A stretch of DNA of 14,100 bases from Clostridiales bacterium (GTDB lineage Bacteria; Bacillota; Clostridia; Lachnospirales; Lachnospiraceae), in the NCBI GenBank assembly GCA_012512995.1, contig JAAZDA010000154.1, forward strand, positions 1 through 14,100, given 5' to 3'. The notes below the pieces were generated by a model that worked only from the letters and a program-made list of their open reading frames with translations, had not been told where the DNA came from and searched no databases. Both the position numbers and the translations under genes were made by a program. Of this stretch, positions 8,065 to 14,100 are shown piece by piece (positions within the stretch are counted from its first letter, which is position 1; the number at the start of each line of letters is the position of its first letter).

Positions 8065-9512
8065 AAACAAGAGAAGACCTGATAAATCTCGGCAATCAAA
8101 TACTTGATGCTACACGGACGACACTGCTGCTAGACATGCGGTTCATGGCGCCCGCTCTTGGCGCGCTCGGATTTAAAATGGATCTTTCCACACGCACGAT
8201 CGGCACGGATGCTGTCTATATCAGGTTCAATCCGAGCTACATTTTCCAGCTCTATCTTGAACAGCCTCTCGCCATGAACAGGACATATCTGCACATCGTC
8301 TTGCACTGTCTCTTCAGGCATATGTTCACATCGGCGGAGCAAAGGCACAAGGACGCAAGGCTCTGGGATCTCTCGTCTGACATCGCGGTCGAGTCAGTCA
8401 TTGATTCAATGGACTACACGTGCACAAGAAGGGTAACGGTCGATTTTCGTGAGGAGTGGTATGAAAAACTGGGGGCCGAGTGCAATGTTTTGACGGCGGA
8501 GCGTATTTATCAATACCTCTCGACGATCAAGATTGATCCTGACCTCGAGGCGCATCTTGAGCGCGAGTTCTGGAACGATGACCACCAGTTCTGGGATCGC
8601 ATGAAGGATGAGAATAAGGACGATAAGGACAAAGAGAAAGATCCATCACAACAAGCTTTGCCTCCGGAGTCTGCAGCGGCTCTTATTCCAAATCTCCGGG
8701 TGAGGAGAGCGAAGAAAGAAGAGTGGGAGAAGGCAGCAGGGCGCATTCATGAGGAGCTCGAGCTCAGGAAGAAAGCGTCGGCAGAGCACGGATCGCTCGA
8801 CAGGATGCTCTCATTTGAACTCAGGAAGCGGGCGAGCTGGAAGGACTATCTGAAGAGGTTTGCTGTCGTTCGCGAGGAGACGCAGGTAGATCCCGACTCC
8901 TTCGATTACGGGCTGTACAATTTTGGTATGGAACATTACGGCAATATGCCGATCATTGAGGAGAATGAATTCCGCGAGACAAGAAAAGTCGAGGAACTTG
9001 CGATAGTCATTGATACTTCGGCGTCATGCCAGGACGCGCTCGTGCAGGAATTCCTGAATGAGACGGCGACGATACTCGCGTCTCAGGAGACCTTCTTTCA
9101 CAAGGTGAATGTCCATGTCATAGAATGCGACGAGCATGTCCAGAGCGACACTCTGATCACAGATGTGGCAGACATGAAGAGATATGCTGACGGTTTTCAT
9201 ATAAAGGGCGGCTATGGCACCGACTACAGGCCGGTATTTGCGTATATAGAAGAGAGACAGGGACAGGCTGGCGCAGGCGGCGCGACTTCTGGCGGTGCAG
9301 CGCCGGGAGTGTCCACGAGGACACTTGACGGCAAGCCTGTGTATTCTGATTACAGGAACTTGCGCGGTCTTATTTACTTCACTGACGGTTTTGGCATATA
9401 CCCGACAAGACCGACCAGGTATGACACAGCATTTGTTTTCCGCAGGGACGAAGATTTTGACGACAGCAAGGTACCTGACTGGGCAGTGAAACTGTATATA
9501 GACGAGGTGTGA
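8061..9512 (+). CDS. vWA domain protein with DUF2201-type metallopeptidase-like N-terminus
   Basis: The protein has 483 residues. The N-terminal part (1-about 210) contains HIVLHCLFRH (His78, His82, His87) in the position of the zincin helix of DUF2201 proteins. The usual HExxH Glu is Ile, so peptidase activity is doubtful. A charged linker (about 180-200, rich in Lys/Asp/Glu) and a basic helical region follow. The C-terminal vWA domain has a complete MIDAS: DTSAS at 318-322, Thr387 in GYGTDY, and Asp442 in YFTDG. A Gly/Ala-rich insertion at about 401-418 (bases 9261-9312) lies between the last two MIDAS elements. There is no signal peptide. Proteins of this type pair with MoxR AAA+ ATPases as substrate or target adaptors, and a MoxR gene follows. 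No ribosome site is visible upstream, so translation probably depends on the ATGA overlap with the ATPase gene. Confidence 0.9.
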   Translation: MKTREDLINLGNQILDATRTTLLLDMRFMAPALGALGFKMDLSTRTIGTDAVYIRFNPSYIFQLYLEQPLAMNRTYLHIVLHCLFRHMFTSAEQRHKDARLWDLSSDIAVESVIDSMDYTCTRRVTVDFREEWYEKLGAECNVLTAERIYQYLSTIKIDPDLEAHLEREFWNDDHQFWDRMKDENKDDKDKEKDPSQQALPPESAAALIPNLRVRRAKKEEWEKAAGRIHEELELRKKASAEHGSLDRMLSFELRKRASWKDYLKRFAVVREETQVDPDSFDYGLYNFGMEHYGNMPIIEENEFRETRKVEELAIVIDTSASCQDALVQEFLNETATILASQETFFHKVNVHVIECDEHVQSDTLITDVADMKRYADGFHIKGGYGTDYRPVFAYIEERQGQAGAGGATSGGAAPGVSTRTLDGKPVYSDYRNLRGLIYFTDGFGIYPTRPTRYDTAFVFRRDEDFDDSKVPDWAVKLYIDEV

Positions 9513-9528
9513 GTGGAAATTAGCTGAG

Positions 9529-9641
9529 CCGGGAGGTCGTGACTCCGGAATGTCAGCGCATTTAACAAGTTAGAGCGCTTTGCGCTCATATTTCAGGCGG
9601 AAGCATCGTTCCCCGGGAAGTCGTAGTGCCTTGAGCGAAGC
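9529..9641 (+). repeat. Hairpin-rich gap between the vWA and MoxR genes
   Basis: The 146-bp gap 9513-9658 holds no gene. It shows a stem CCGG(G)AG/CTCCGG at 9529-9548 with one bulged base. A perfect stem GAGCGC-ttt-GCGCTC lies at 9573-9587, and a GCGAAGC mini-hairpin word at 9635-9641. CCGGGAGGTCGT (9529) recurs as CCGGGAAGTCGT (9613), 84 bases apart. No T-tract follows any stem, so these are not standard terminators. The MoxR ribosome site AAGGAA (9644-9649) lies immediately after. Confidence 0.6.
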
Positions 9642-9658
9642 GAAAGGAATGATTAATA

Positions 9659-11416
9659 ATGAACATTAAGCAGGCAAAAACAGAAATAGAGAACACGATC
9701 CGCTGTTATCTTGAAAAAGACAAGACAGGCGCATATGAAATCCCAGTGGAGCAGCAGCGACCGATACTTCTGATCGGGCCTCCGGGAATCGGCAAGACCG
9801 CAATCATGGAGCAGGCGGCTGAGGACATGGGTATCAACATCGTCTCTTACACGATCACGCATCATACGAGGCAGAGCGCGATCGGCCTGCCGTTCATAAG
9901 CAAGCGGAATTACGGCGGCAAAGAGTATTCTGTCACGGAGTACACGATGTCGGAGATCATCGCGTCCATCTATGATCAGATCGAGCTCAGCGGCGTCAAA
10001 GAGGGGATATTGTTCTTGGATGAGATCAACTGCGTCTCCGAGACGCTCGCGCCCACCATGCTTCAATTTCTTCAATACAAAACATTCGGCACCCACCACG
10101 TTCCAGAAGGATTCGTCATTGTGACCGCAGGCAATCCGCCGCAGTACAACAAGTCTGTCAGGGATTTTGATATCGTCACGCTCGACCGCGTCAAGAAGAT
10201 CGATGTCGAGGAGTATCTTGATGTCTGGAAAGAATACGCATACAAGGCAGGCGTCCATGGCTCTGTCATGAGTTACCTGGACATCAGGAAGAATCATTTT
10301 TATTCGATAAGGACTGAGGACGAGGCCAAATATTTTGTCACCGCCCGCGGCTGGGAAGACCTGTCAAGGATAATCTATGTCTATGAGAAGCTGGGCATCA
10401 AAGTCACGAAAGACCTCGTCGTTCAGTATCTGCAGGATCCCGATATAGCGACGGACTTCGCGACATACTATGAACTCTACAACAAATACCGCAAAACATA
10501 TAACATCCCCGAGATCCTCAGTGGAAAGTTCTACGATGCAGAGGGAGCAGATGAGCGCGCTATCAGGCTTTCAGAGGCACCGTTCGATGAGAAACTCAGT
10601 ATTCTCGGACTTATCATAGACAGCCTTAATCAGGAATTCCGTGAATATGCGGATGATCAGGCAGTGCAAAAACTCCTGTATGCCGAACTCGCCAAAGTCA
10701 AGGCAGACATGAATGGCAGAGGCGCAAGTGCTCACAACTTACCGGGAAGCTATGTCGCAGGCGGCGCGATAAATGGCAGAAGGCGATCTCTACATCACAG
10801 ACCCAGTGGAAGCTATGTCGCGGGTGGCGCGATAAATGGCAGCGCCGCGGACAGCAGAGGCGCAGACGACAGCGTTGTATCAGGCAGCATCAGTGCAATT
10901 ATACGTAAGTCTGCTGACGAATTCAGAAGCCTTTATCGCAGCAAAGCTGAGGCAAAACTTGTCTCGCACGATGATGAGAGAGTGATGCGCAGTGCGTCAG
11001 CGGCGCTCGATGAACTGGCAACAGAACTGACAATGAATATAGCTGAAAATGATGGTGGAAATGATGGCGGCAGCCCTGAAAACGGAGCATGTACTCAGGT
11101 CGATGGAACAGTGCCAGCAGGTGGCAATTCAGGTTTTGCACCTGTCAGTGAATGGTTCAGAAAGCGGGAGAAGGCACGCCTTGATAATGCGAAGGCGGCA
11201 GGCGAACACCTGACCAATAGTTTTGACTTTATAGCGAAGACATTCGGCGAGAGCCAGGAAATGGTGTTGTTCCTGTCAGAACTCACAGCTGGATATTACA
11301 GCCTTAAATTTGTGAATGAATGTGGCAACGACGAATATTACCGCTACAACAAACTGCTGCTCCTCGATGACAGACGCAGCAAATTAGTGAACGAGATAAA
11401 TTCGTATAAACTGTAG
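9659..11416 (+). CDS. MoxR-type AAA+ ATPase
   Basis: It is a 585-residue AAA+ ATPase of the MoxR/AAA_5 group, whose members act as chaperones or remodellers together with vWA proteins. Walker A is GPPGIGKT (residues 40-47) and Walker B is ILFLDE (Asp121, Glu122). Sensor 1 is Asn159 in TAGNPP, and the probable arginine finger is Arg177 in LDRV. The ATPase and lid occupy about residues 1-335. The remainder is unlike a compact MoxR: residues about 350-405 are Gly/Ala/Ser-rich with a duplicated GSYVAGGAING (363-373 and 384-394). Residues about 460-485 are another Gly/Asn-rich linker, followed by a helical C-terminal segment. MoxR proteins are usually 300-350 residues, so the C-terminal 250 residues may be a partner-binding extension. 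AAGGAA, nine bases before ATG 9659, sets the start. It should form a complex with the preceding vWA protein; this follows from the family, not from the sequence alone. Confidence 0.93.
   Translation: MNIKQAKTEIENTIRCYLEKDKTGAYEIPVEQQRPILLIGPPGIGKTAIMEQAAEDMGINIVSYTITHHTRQSAIGLPFISKRNYGGKEYSVTEYTMSEIIASIYDQIELSGVKEGILFLDEINCVSETLAPTMLQFLQYKTFGTHHVPEGFVIVTAGNPPQYNKSVRDFDIVTLDRVKKIDVEEYLDVWKEYAYKAGVHGSVMSYLDIRKNHFYSIRTEDEAKYFVTARGWEDLSRIIYVYEKLGIKVTKDLVVQYLQDPDIATDFATYYELYNKYRKTYNIPEILSGKFYDAEGADERAIRLSEAPFDEKLSILGLIIDSLNQEFREYADDQAVQKLLYAELAKVKADMNGRGASAHNLPGSYVAGGAINGRRRSLHHRPSGSYVAGGAINGSAADSRGADDSVVSGSISAIIRKSADEFRSLYRSKAEAKLVSHDDERVMRSASAALDELATELTMNIAENDGGNDGGSPENGACTQVDGTVPAGGNSGFAPVSEWFRKREKARLDNAKAAGEHLTNSFDFIAKTFGESQEMVLFLSELTAGYYSLKFVNECGNDEYYRYNKLLLLDDRRSKLVNEINSYKL
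10745..10842 (+). repeat. 35-base in-frame duplication in the MoxR gene
   Basis: Bases 10745-10779 and 10808-10842 match at 33 of 35 positions, offset by 63 bases (21 codons). Both differences are silent (GCA/GCG and GGC/GGT). Each copy encodes GSYVAGGAING. Confidence 0.85.
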
Positions 11417-11461
11417 AGCAACTGTATATAGTTTTGCTACGAGATAAATTCATACAGCCTG
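11391..11461 (+). repeat. Duplicated 3' end of the MoxR gene
   Basis: ACGAGATAAATTC occurs at 11391-11403, inside the last codons of the MoxR gene, and again at 11439-11451, just after it. Read in frame, the second copy would give YEINSYSL against the true NEINSYKL ending. It looks like the remnant of a short duplication of the gene's tail. Confidence 0.55.
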
Positions 11462-11468
11462 CTTCCCC

Positions 11469-11508
11469 TTACCCGCGAAAGATGGTGTGTCTCGCGTTTA
11501 GCGGGTAA
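11469..11508 (+). repeat. Inverted repeat downstream of the MoxR gene
   Basis: TTACCCGC (11469-11476) pairs with GCGGGTAA (11501-11508). An alternative inner pairing is CGCGA (11474-11478) with TCGCG (11492-11496), so two exclusive folds are possible. No T-tract follows, only TACGTCAATT, so termination is not supported. It lies in the 339-bp gene-free stretch 11417-11755. Confidence 0.5.
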
Positions 11509-11578
11509 TACGTCAATTCAAACAATCCAGTAGAACTTTTTGAAATTAATGAAACCAATTAACAGTAACAATGCAGTA

Positions 11579-11638
11579 ATTGAGTCATGATAAATTCATT
11601 CAATCTTAAGAATTACATAAGAAGTTTGCCTTTATAAT
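11579..11638 (+). promoter_or_regulatory. Promoter region of the ABC transporter genes
   Basis: This part of the AT-rich stretch has a perfect -10 hexamer TATAAT at 11633-11638 but no good -35 at normal spacing (GAATTA at 17 bases). Upstream lies an imperfect inverted repeat: ATTGA-ATGA at 11579-11590 (interrupted by GTC) pairs with TCAT-TCAAT at 11596-11604. A strong -10, a weak -35 and a nearby inverted repeat would fit activator-dependent expression. The remaining roughly 117-base leader contains a short GCGG/CCGC stem near 11672 and otherwise nothing I recognise. Confidence 0.4.
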
Positions 11639-11755
11639 GAAATAGTACAGTGATTGCTGATAACGCAGAATGGCGGGAGGCGACCGCAAGCAATTGAGCG
11701 AGAATACGAGATGCCCTGGTGTGGTTATGAAAGCTAAATGCAGGAGAAACGACTT

Positions 11756-12457
11756 ATGTCATTTGTTGAAATGAAGGATGTCAGGAAGACATATAAGATG
11801 GGCGACGTTGAGATACATGCGGTGGATGGCATGAATTTCAACATAGATGAAGGCAAGTTCACGATCATCGTAGGACCCAGCGGAGCAGGCAAAACTACTG
11901 TCCTCAACATTCTCGGCGGAATGGACACCGCGACTTCCGGCGAAGTAATAGTAGACGGAGAGCATATCAACGAATACAGCAACAGGAAACTCACGGATTA
12001 CAGACGTGAAGACATTGGATTTGTTTTCCAGTTTTACAATCTTGTACCAAATCTGACCGCAAAAGAAAACGTCGAGTTGGCGCTTCAAATATGTAAGGAT
12101 CCCCTCGATGCTGCAACTGTTCTTGGAGAAGTCGGTCTAGGTGAACGACTGGATAATTTTCCGGCGCAGCTATCAGGTGGCGAACAGCAAAGAGTAGCAA
12201 TTGCCAGAGCGCTTGCAAAGAACCCCAAGCTCCTCCTGTGCGATGAGCCTACAGGGGCTCTTGATTACAACACAGGTAAATCAATTCTCAAGCTTCTTCA
12301 GGACACATGCAGAAAACAGGGAATGACAGTATTTGTGATCACGCATAACTCGGCGCTTACGCCGATGGCAGATCACGTGATCAAAATAAGGAACGGCAAG
12401 GCAGCGTCATCAGTGATGAACGAGGACCCGAAACCAGTGGAAGAGATTGAGTGGTAA
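11756..12457 (+). CDS. ABC transporter ATP-binding protein, LolD/MacB class
   Basis: It is the ATPase subunit that powers an FtsX/MacB-type permease at the cytoplasmic face of the membrane. The protein has 233 residues, the normal length. Walker A is GPSGAGKT (40-47). The Q-loop lies in FVFQFYNLVPNLTAKENV, the signature LSGGEQQR is at 139-146, Walker B is LLLCDEPTGALD with Asp163 and Glu164, and the switch His is His197 in VITHNSA. VPNLTAKENVELAL is characteristic of this class. AGGAG (11742-11746), nine bases upstream, favours ATG 11756 over the in-frame ATG 11738. Its stop codon abuts the first arm of the hairpin array, and the permease follows after 261 bp. Such pairs in Bacillota often export or sense lipids, peptides or antibiotics; the substrate cannot be read here. 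Confidence 0.95.
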   Translation: MSFVEMKDVRKTYKMGDVEIHAVDGMNFNIDEGKFTIIVGPSGAGKTTVLNILGGMDTATSGEVIVDGEHINEYSNRKLTDYRREDIGFVFQFYNLVPNLTAKENVELALQICKDPLDAATVLGEVGLGERLDNFPAQLSGGEQQRVAIARALAKNPKLLLCDEPTGALDYNTGKSILKLLQDTCRKQGMTVFVITHNSALTPMADHVIKIRNGKAASSVMNEDPKPVEEIEW

Positions 12458-12703
12458 ATGCCAAATCGTGAGGAGCACGATTTGGCATACGAGGTTTGCG
12501 CGTAGCGCAAACTTCGGGGGTGTTGATACCGCATGATTGTAATGCGACTGTGGGACAGTCGCATACGAGGATGGCTCGAAGAGCCATCCTCGGGGTTGTG
12601 ACAGTGCACGATTTGGCATACGAGCTTAATGTGAAAGCGAAGCTTTCACATACGAGGTTGGGAAAAGAGCCATCCTCGGGGTTGTGACAGTGCACGGTTT
12701 GGT
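12458..12703 (+). repeat. Array of hairpin repeats between ABC ATPase and permease genes
   Basis: Five near-perfect stems are packed between the two genes. The first is 12458-12470/12476-12488 (13 pairs, loop AGGAG). The second is 12491-12501/12505-12515 (11 pairs with one G-T, loop GTA). The third is 12542-12550/12556-12564 (9 pairs, loop TGGGA). The fourth is 12567-12577/12581-12591 (11 pairs, loop GAA). The fifth is 12629-12638/12642-12651 (10 pairs, loop GAA). They form about three units of 85 bases. A stem ending in CAT is followed by AC, then GAGG-stem-CYTC, then GGGG and a linker; in the last unit the second stem is degenerate. Stem sequences differ while junctions are kept. A 30-base word is repeated exactly at 12581-12610 and 12667-12696, and CACGATTTGGCATACGAG at 12476 and 12607. 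The stems lack T-tracts. The array is intergenic, probably transcribed, and of unknown function. Confidence 0.85.
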
Positions 12704-12718
12704 GTTGAGGATAGAGAT

Positions 12719-14100
12719 TTGCATAATAAGAAAGCGTTGAAGAAGAATTTCATGATGGGGATCCGAAGGAGCATGGGACGCTTTATTTCCATCATGCTGA
12801 TCGTCGCGCTTGGCGTTGCGTTCTACTCGGGGATAAAGGCATCAGAACCGGATATAAGGCTTTCACTTGATCAGTATTATGACAGGACGAAGCTGCTCGA
12901 TATCAGGGTCCAGGGAACATTAGGACTCACTGATGATGATCTCGATGCGATCCGTGCGCTTGATGGTGTTCAGACCGCAGAGCCCGCCAAAACAGTTGAT
13001 GTCCTTTATGATCTGAACGACAGTCAGGATGTTCTTCATTTCTCCACTATGGGCACTGACATGGATCTTGTCGAAGCTACGGAGGGCACGCTTCCGACGA
13101 AGGAAAATGAGTGTGCGCTCGATGCGTCTTTTGCTGAGCATAACGGGATAAAAGTCGGGGATAAACTGACTGTATATTTAGATCCTGACAGTACTTCGAC
13201 GACGAATTCATCAGATAAGGAAGACAATTCGGAAGACAATCCGGAGGACAAGACAGAAGATTCTGACGATATATTATCTGAGTCGACAGATATCCTTGAC
13301 ACCCTCGCGACTGATACTTTCACGGTAACGGCTCTCGCCTCATCGCCGATGTATGTCTCCTTCAGCAGAGGCAGTTCCCAGGTCGGACAGGGCGAGGTGA
13401 ACGCATTTGTTTTCGTGCCTGAAAGCGCTTTTGTCACTGATGTATACACTGAGATCAATATAATTGCTGAGGGCTCTGCTGAACAGACCGCGTACACAAC
13501 AGGCTACGATGACATCGTGGCAACGCTTGAAGATACTGTCAAAGGAATAGAGGACGAGCGCAACGATGCGCGTTACGATGAGACGGCGGGCGACGCGCAG
13601 CGCAAGATCGACGATGCCAAAGAGGAGATCAGTGATAACCTGTTGACGCTCGAAGATAACAGAATAAAACTTCTTGATTCGCAGAAAGAAATCGATGATT
13701 CTACGAAGGAACTTGAGGACTCGGCGAAAGAGCTTGAGGACAATAAAGCCGCATATGAATCCGGCAAAACTGAAGCGGATTCGCAGCTTGCTGCGGCACT
13801 CGATAAGCTTAACAGCTCACAGGCACAGCTTGATGCCGAGGAGCAACAGCTCGCCAATGTCAAATTGCTGATCGATGCGGGGCAGACCGATTATCAGGCA
13901 CAGTACGATGCAGGCATGGCGGCACTCGAACAGGGCAGGACAGAACTTCAGAGTGGCTACGATTCCTACTATTCGCAGAAAGCATCGACAGAGGCTGAGC
14001 TTGCAGAAAACGAGTCAAAACTTGATGACGCCGAGAAGAAGCTCGCTGATGGAAAGAAGAAAATCGAGGACGGGCAGAAGGAAATTGATGATGGTTGGGC
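12719..14100 (+). CDS. FtsX/MacB-like ABC transporter permease, C-terminus cut by window edge
   Basis: It is the membrane partner of the preceding ATPase. The start is probably TTG 12719, preceded by GAGG (12707-12710) at eight bases. That gives HNKKALKKNFMMGIRRSMGRF, and residues before the first membrane helix in this family usually read NKxALxKxF, so the later ATG 12752 would truncate a conserved end. A transmembrane helix spans about residues 21-41 (FISIMLIVALGVAFYSG). An extracytoplasmic MacB-like domain follows (LDIRVQGTLGLTDDDLDAI). It is interrupted at about 155-191 by an Asp/Glu/Ser-rich insertion made of four tandem 12-base repeats (13220-13267). From about residue 275 to the window edge the sequence is heptad-like coiled coil (KIDDAKEEI, QKEIDDSTKELEDSAKEL), as in large YhgE/MacB-like permeases. 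The frame is open to the last base; the remaining membrane helices lie outside. Confidence 0.9.
   Translation, partial: MHNKKALKKNFMMGIRRSMGRFISIMLIVALGVAFYSGIKASEPDIRLSLDQYYDRTKLLDIRVQGTLGLTDDDLDAIRALDGVQTAEPAKTVDVLYDLNDSQDVLHFSTMGTDMDLVEATEGTLPTKENECALDASFAEHNGIKVGDKLTVYLDPDSTSTTNSSDKEDNSEDNPEDKTEDSDDILSESTDILDTLATDTFTVTALASSPMYVSFSRGSSQVGQGEVNAFVFVPESAFVTDVYTEINIIAEGSAEQTAYTTGYDDIVATLEDTVKGIEDERNDARYDETAGDAQRKIDDAKEEISDNLLTLEDNRIKLLDSQKEIDDSTKELEDSAKELEDNKAAYESGKTEADSQLAAALDKLNSSQAQLDAEEQQLANVKLLIDAGQTDYQAQYDAGMAALEQGRTELQSGYDSYYSQKASTEAELAENESKLDDAEKKLADGKKKIEDGQKEIDDGW
13220..13267 (+). repeat. Four tandem 12-base repeats in the permease gene
   Basis: Consecutive 12-base units start at 13220, 13232, 13244 and 13256 and encode EDNS, EDNP, EDKT and EDSD. 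They form the core of an acidic insertion in the extracytoplasmic domain. Confidence 0.75.

Noticed and set aside
9653..10297. 214-residue minus-strand open frame
   Set aside because: It is the complement of the MoxR ATPase core, where both strands stay open because of codon bias.
10710..10880. Frameshift or assembly error in the MoxR gene
   Set aside because: The low-complexity segment stays in frame, both copies of the repeat differ only at silent positions, and the frame continues for another 180 residues.
11738..11755. ATG 11738 as the ABC ATPase start
   Set aside because: AGGAG (11742-11746) lies after it and is ideally placed for ATG 11756.
12458..12488. Intrinsic terminator directly after the ABC ATPase gene
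   Set aside because: The 13-pair stem is followed by ACGAGGTTTG, not a T-tract, and the same junction recurs after the other stems.
12373..12695. Minus-strand small proteins with repeated MHCHNPEDG
   Set aside because: They are translations of the hairpin repeats; the peptide repetition follows from the DNA repeats, and no ribosome site or conserved domain is seen.
12458..12703. CRISPR array
   Set aside because: Repeats are themselves self-complementary, unequal and interleaved, there are no uniform spacers, and no cas gene is present.

Overview
The window looks like about 14 kb of a Clostridia (Bacillota) chromosome, most probably a gut or rumen relative of the Lachnospiraceae/Eubacteriales. 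The basis is the GlmM sequence style (FGTDGFRGEAN, LHVTTTPSISY), moderate GC, frequent AGG/AGA arginine codons, and a BspA-type leucine-rich repeat protein beside a MoxR/vWA pair. All convincing genes lie on the + strand. No rRNA, tRNA, transposase, integrase, phage gene or CRISPR array was seen.

Region 1 (1-4221) is a probable carbohydrate operon. It holds the C-terminal two thirds of a LacZ-type GH2 beta-galactosidase cut by the window edge, a 664-residue protein of unknown function that may have a deacetylase/GH-like barrel, and a 72-residue zinc-ribbon protein that overlaps it. A clear intrinsic terminator closes the operon. Region 2 (4220-6754) starts with a promoter candidate abutting that terminator. 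It carries glmM (phosphoglucosamine mutase, needed for UDP-GlcNAc and cell wall) and a cytoplasmic protein with a short BspA-type leucine-rich repeat block.

Region 3 (6755-11416) has an AAA_14/DUF4143 ATPase of visibly lower GC. It is joined by an ATGA stop/start overlap to a DUF2201-type protein (degenerate metallopeptidase-like N-terminus plus a vWA domain with an intact MIDAS). A MoxR-type AAA+ ATPase follows, with a hairpin-rich 146-bp gap between the two. MoxR and vWA proteins normally act together as an ATP-driven chaperone or remodelling pair. The leucine-rich repeat protein and the DUF4143 ATPase may be accessory to that pair, and this is the best candidate here for an uncharacterised protein system.

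Region 4 (11417-14100) is an AT-rich control region, then a LolD/MacB-class ABC ATPase and an FtsX/MacB-like permease with a long coiled-coil extracytoplasmic domain, cut by the right edge. The two genes are separated by 261 bp packed with perfect hairpins in about three units of roughly 85 bp. Stem sequences differ between units, but the junctions (ATACGAGG, CTCGGGG) and the short loops recur. This is the most striking non-coding structure in the window.

A second window-wide peculiarity is that at least six proteins carry in-frame low-complexity insertions (Gly/Ala-, Ser/Ala/Asn- or Asp/Glu-rich), several built from recognisable tandem nucleotide repeats.
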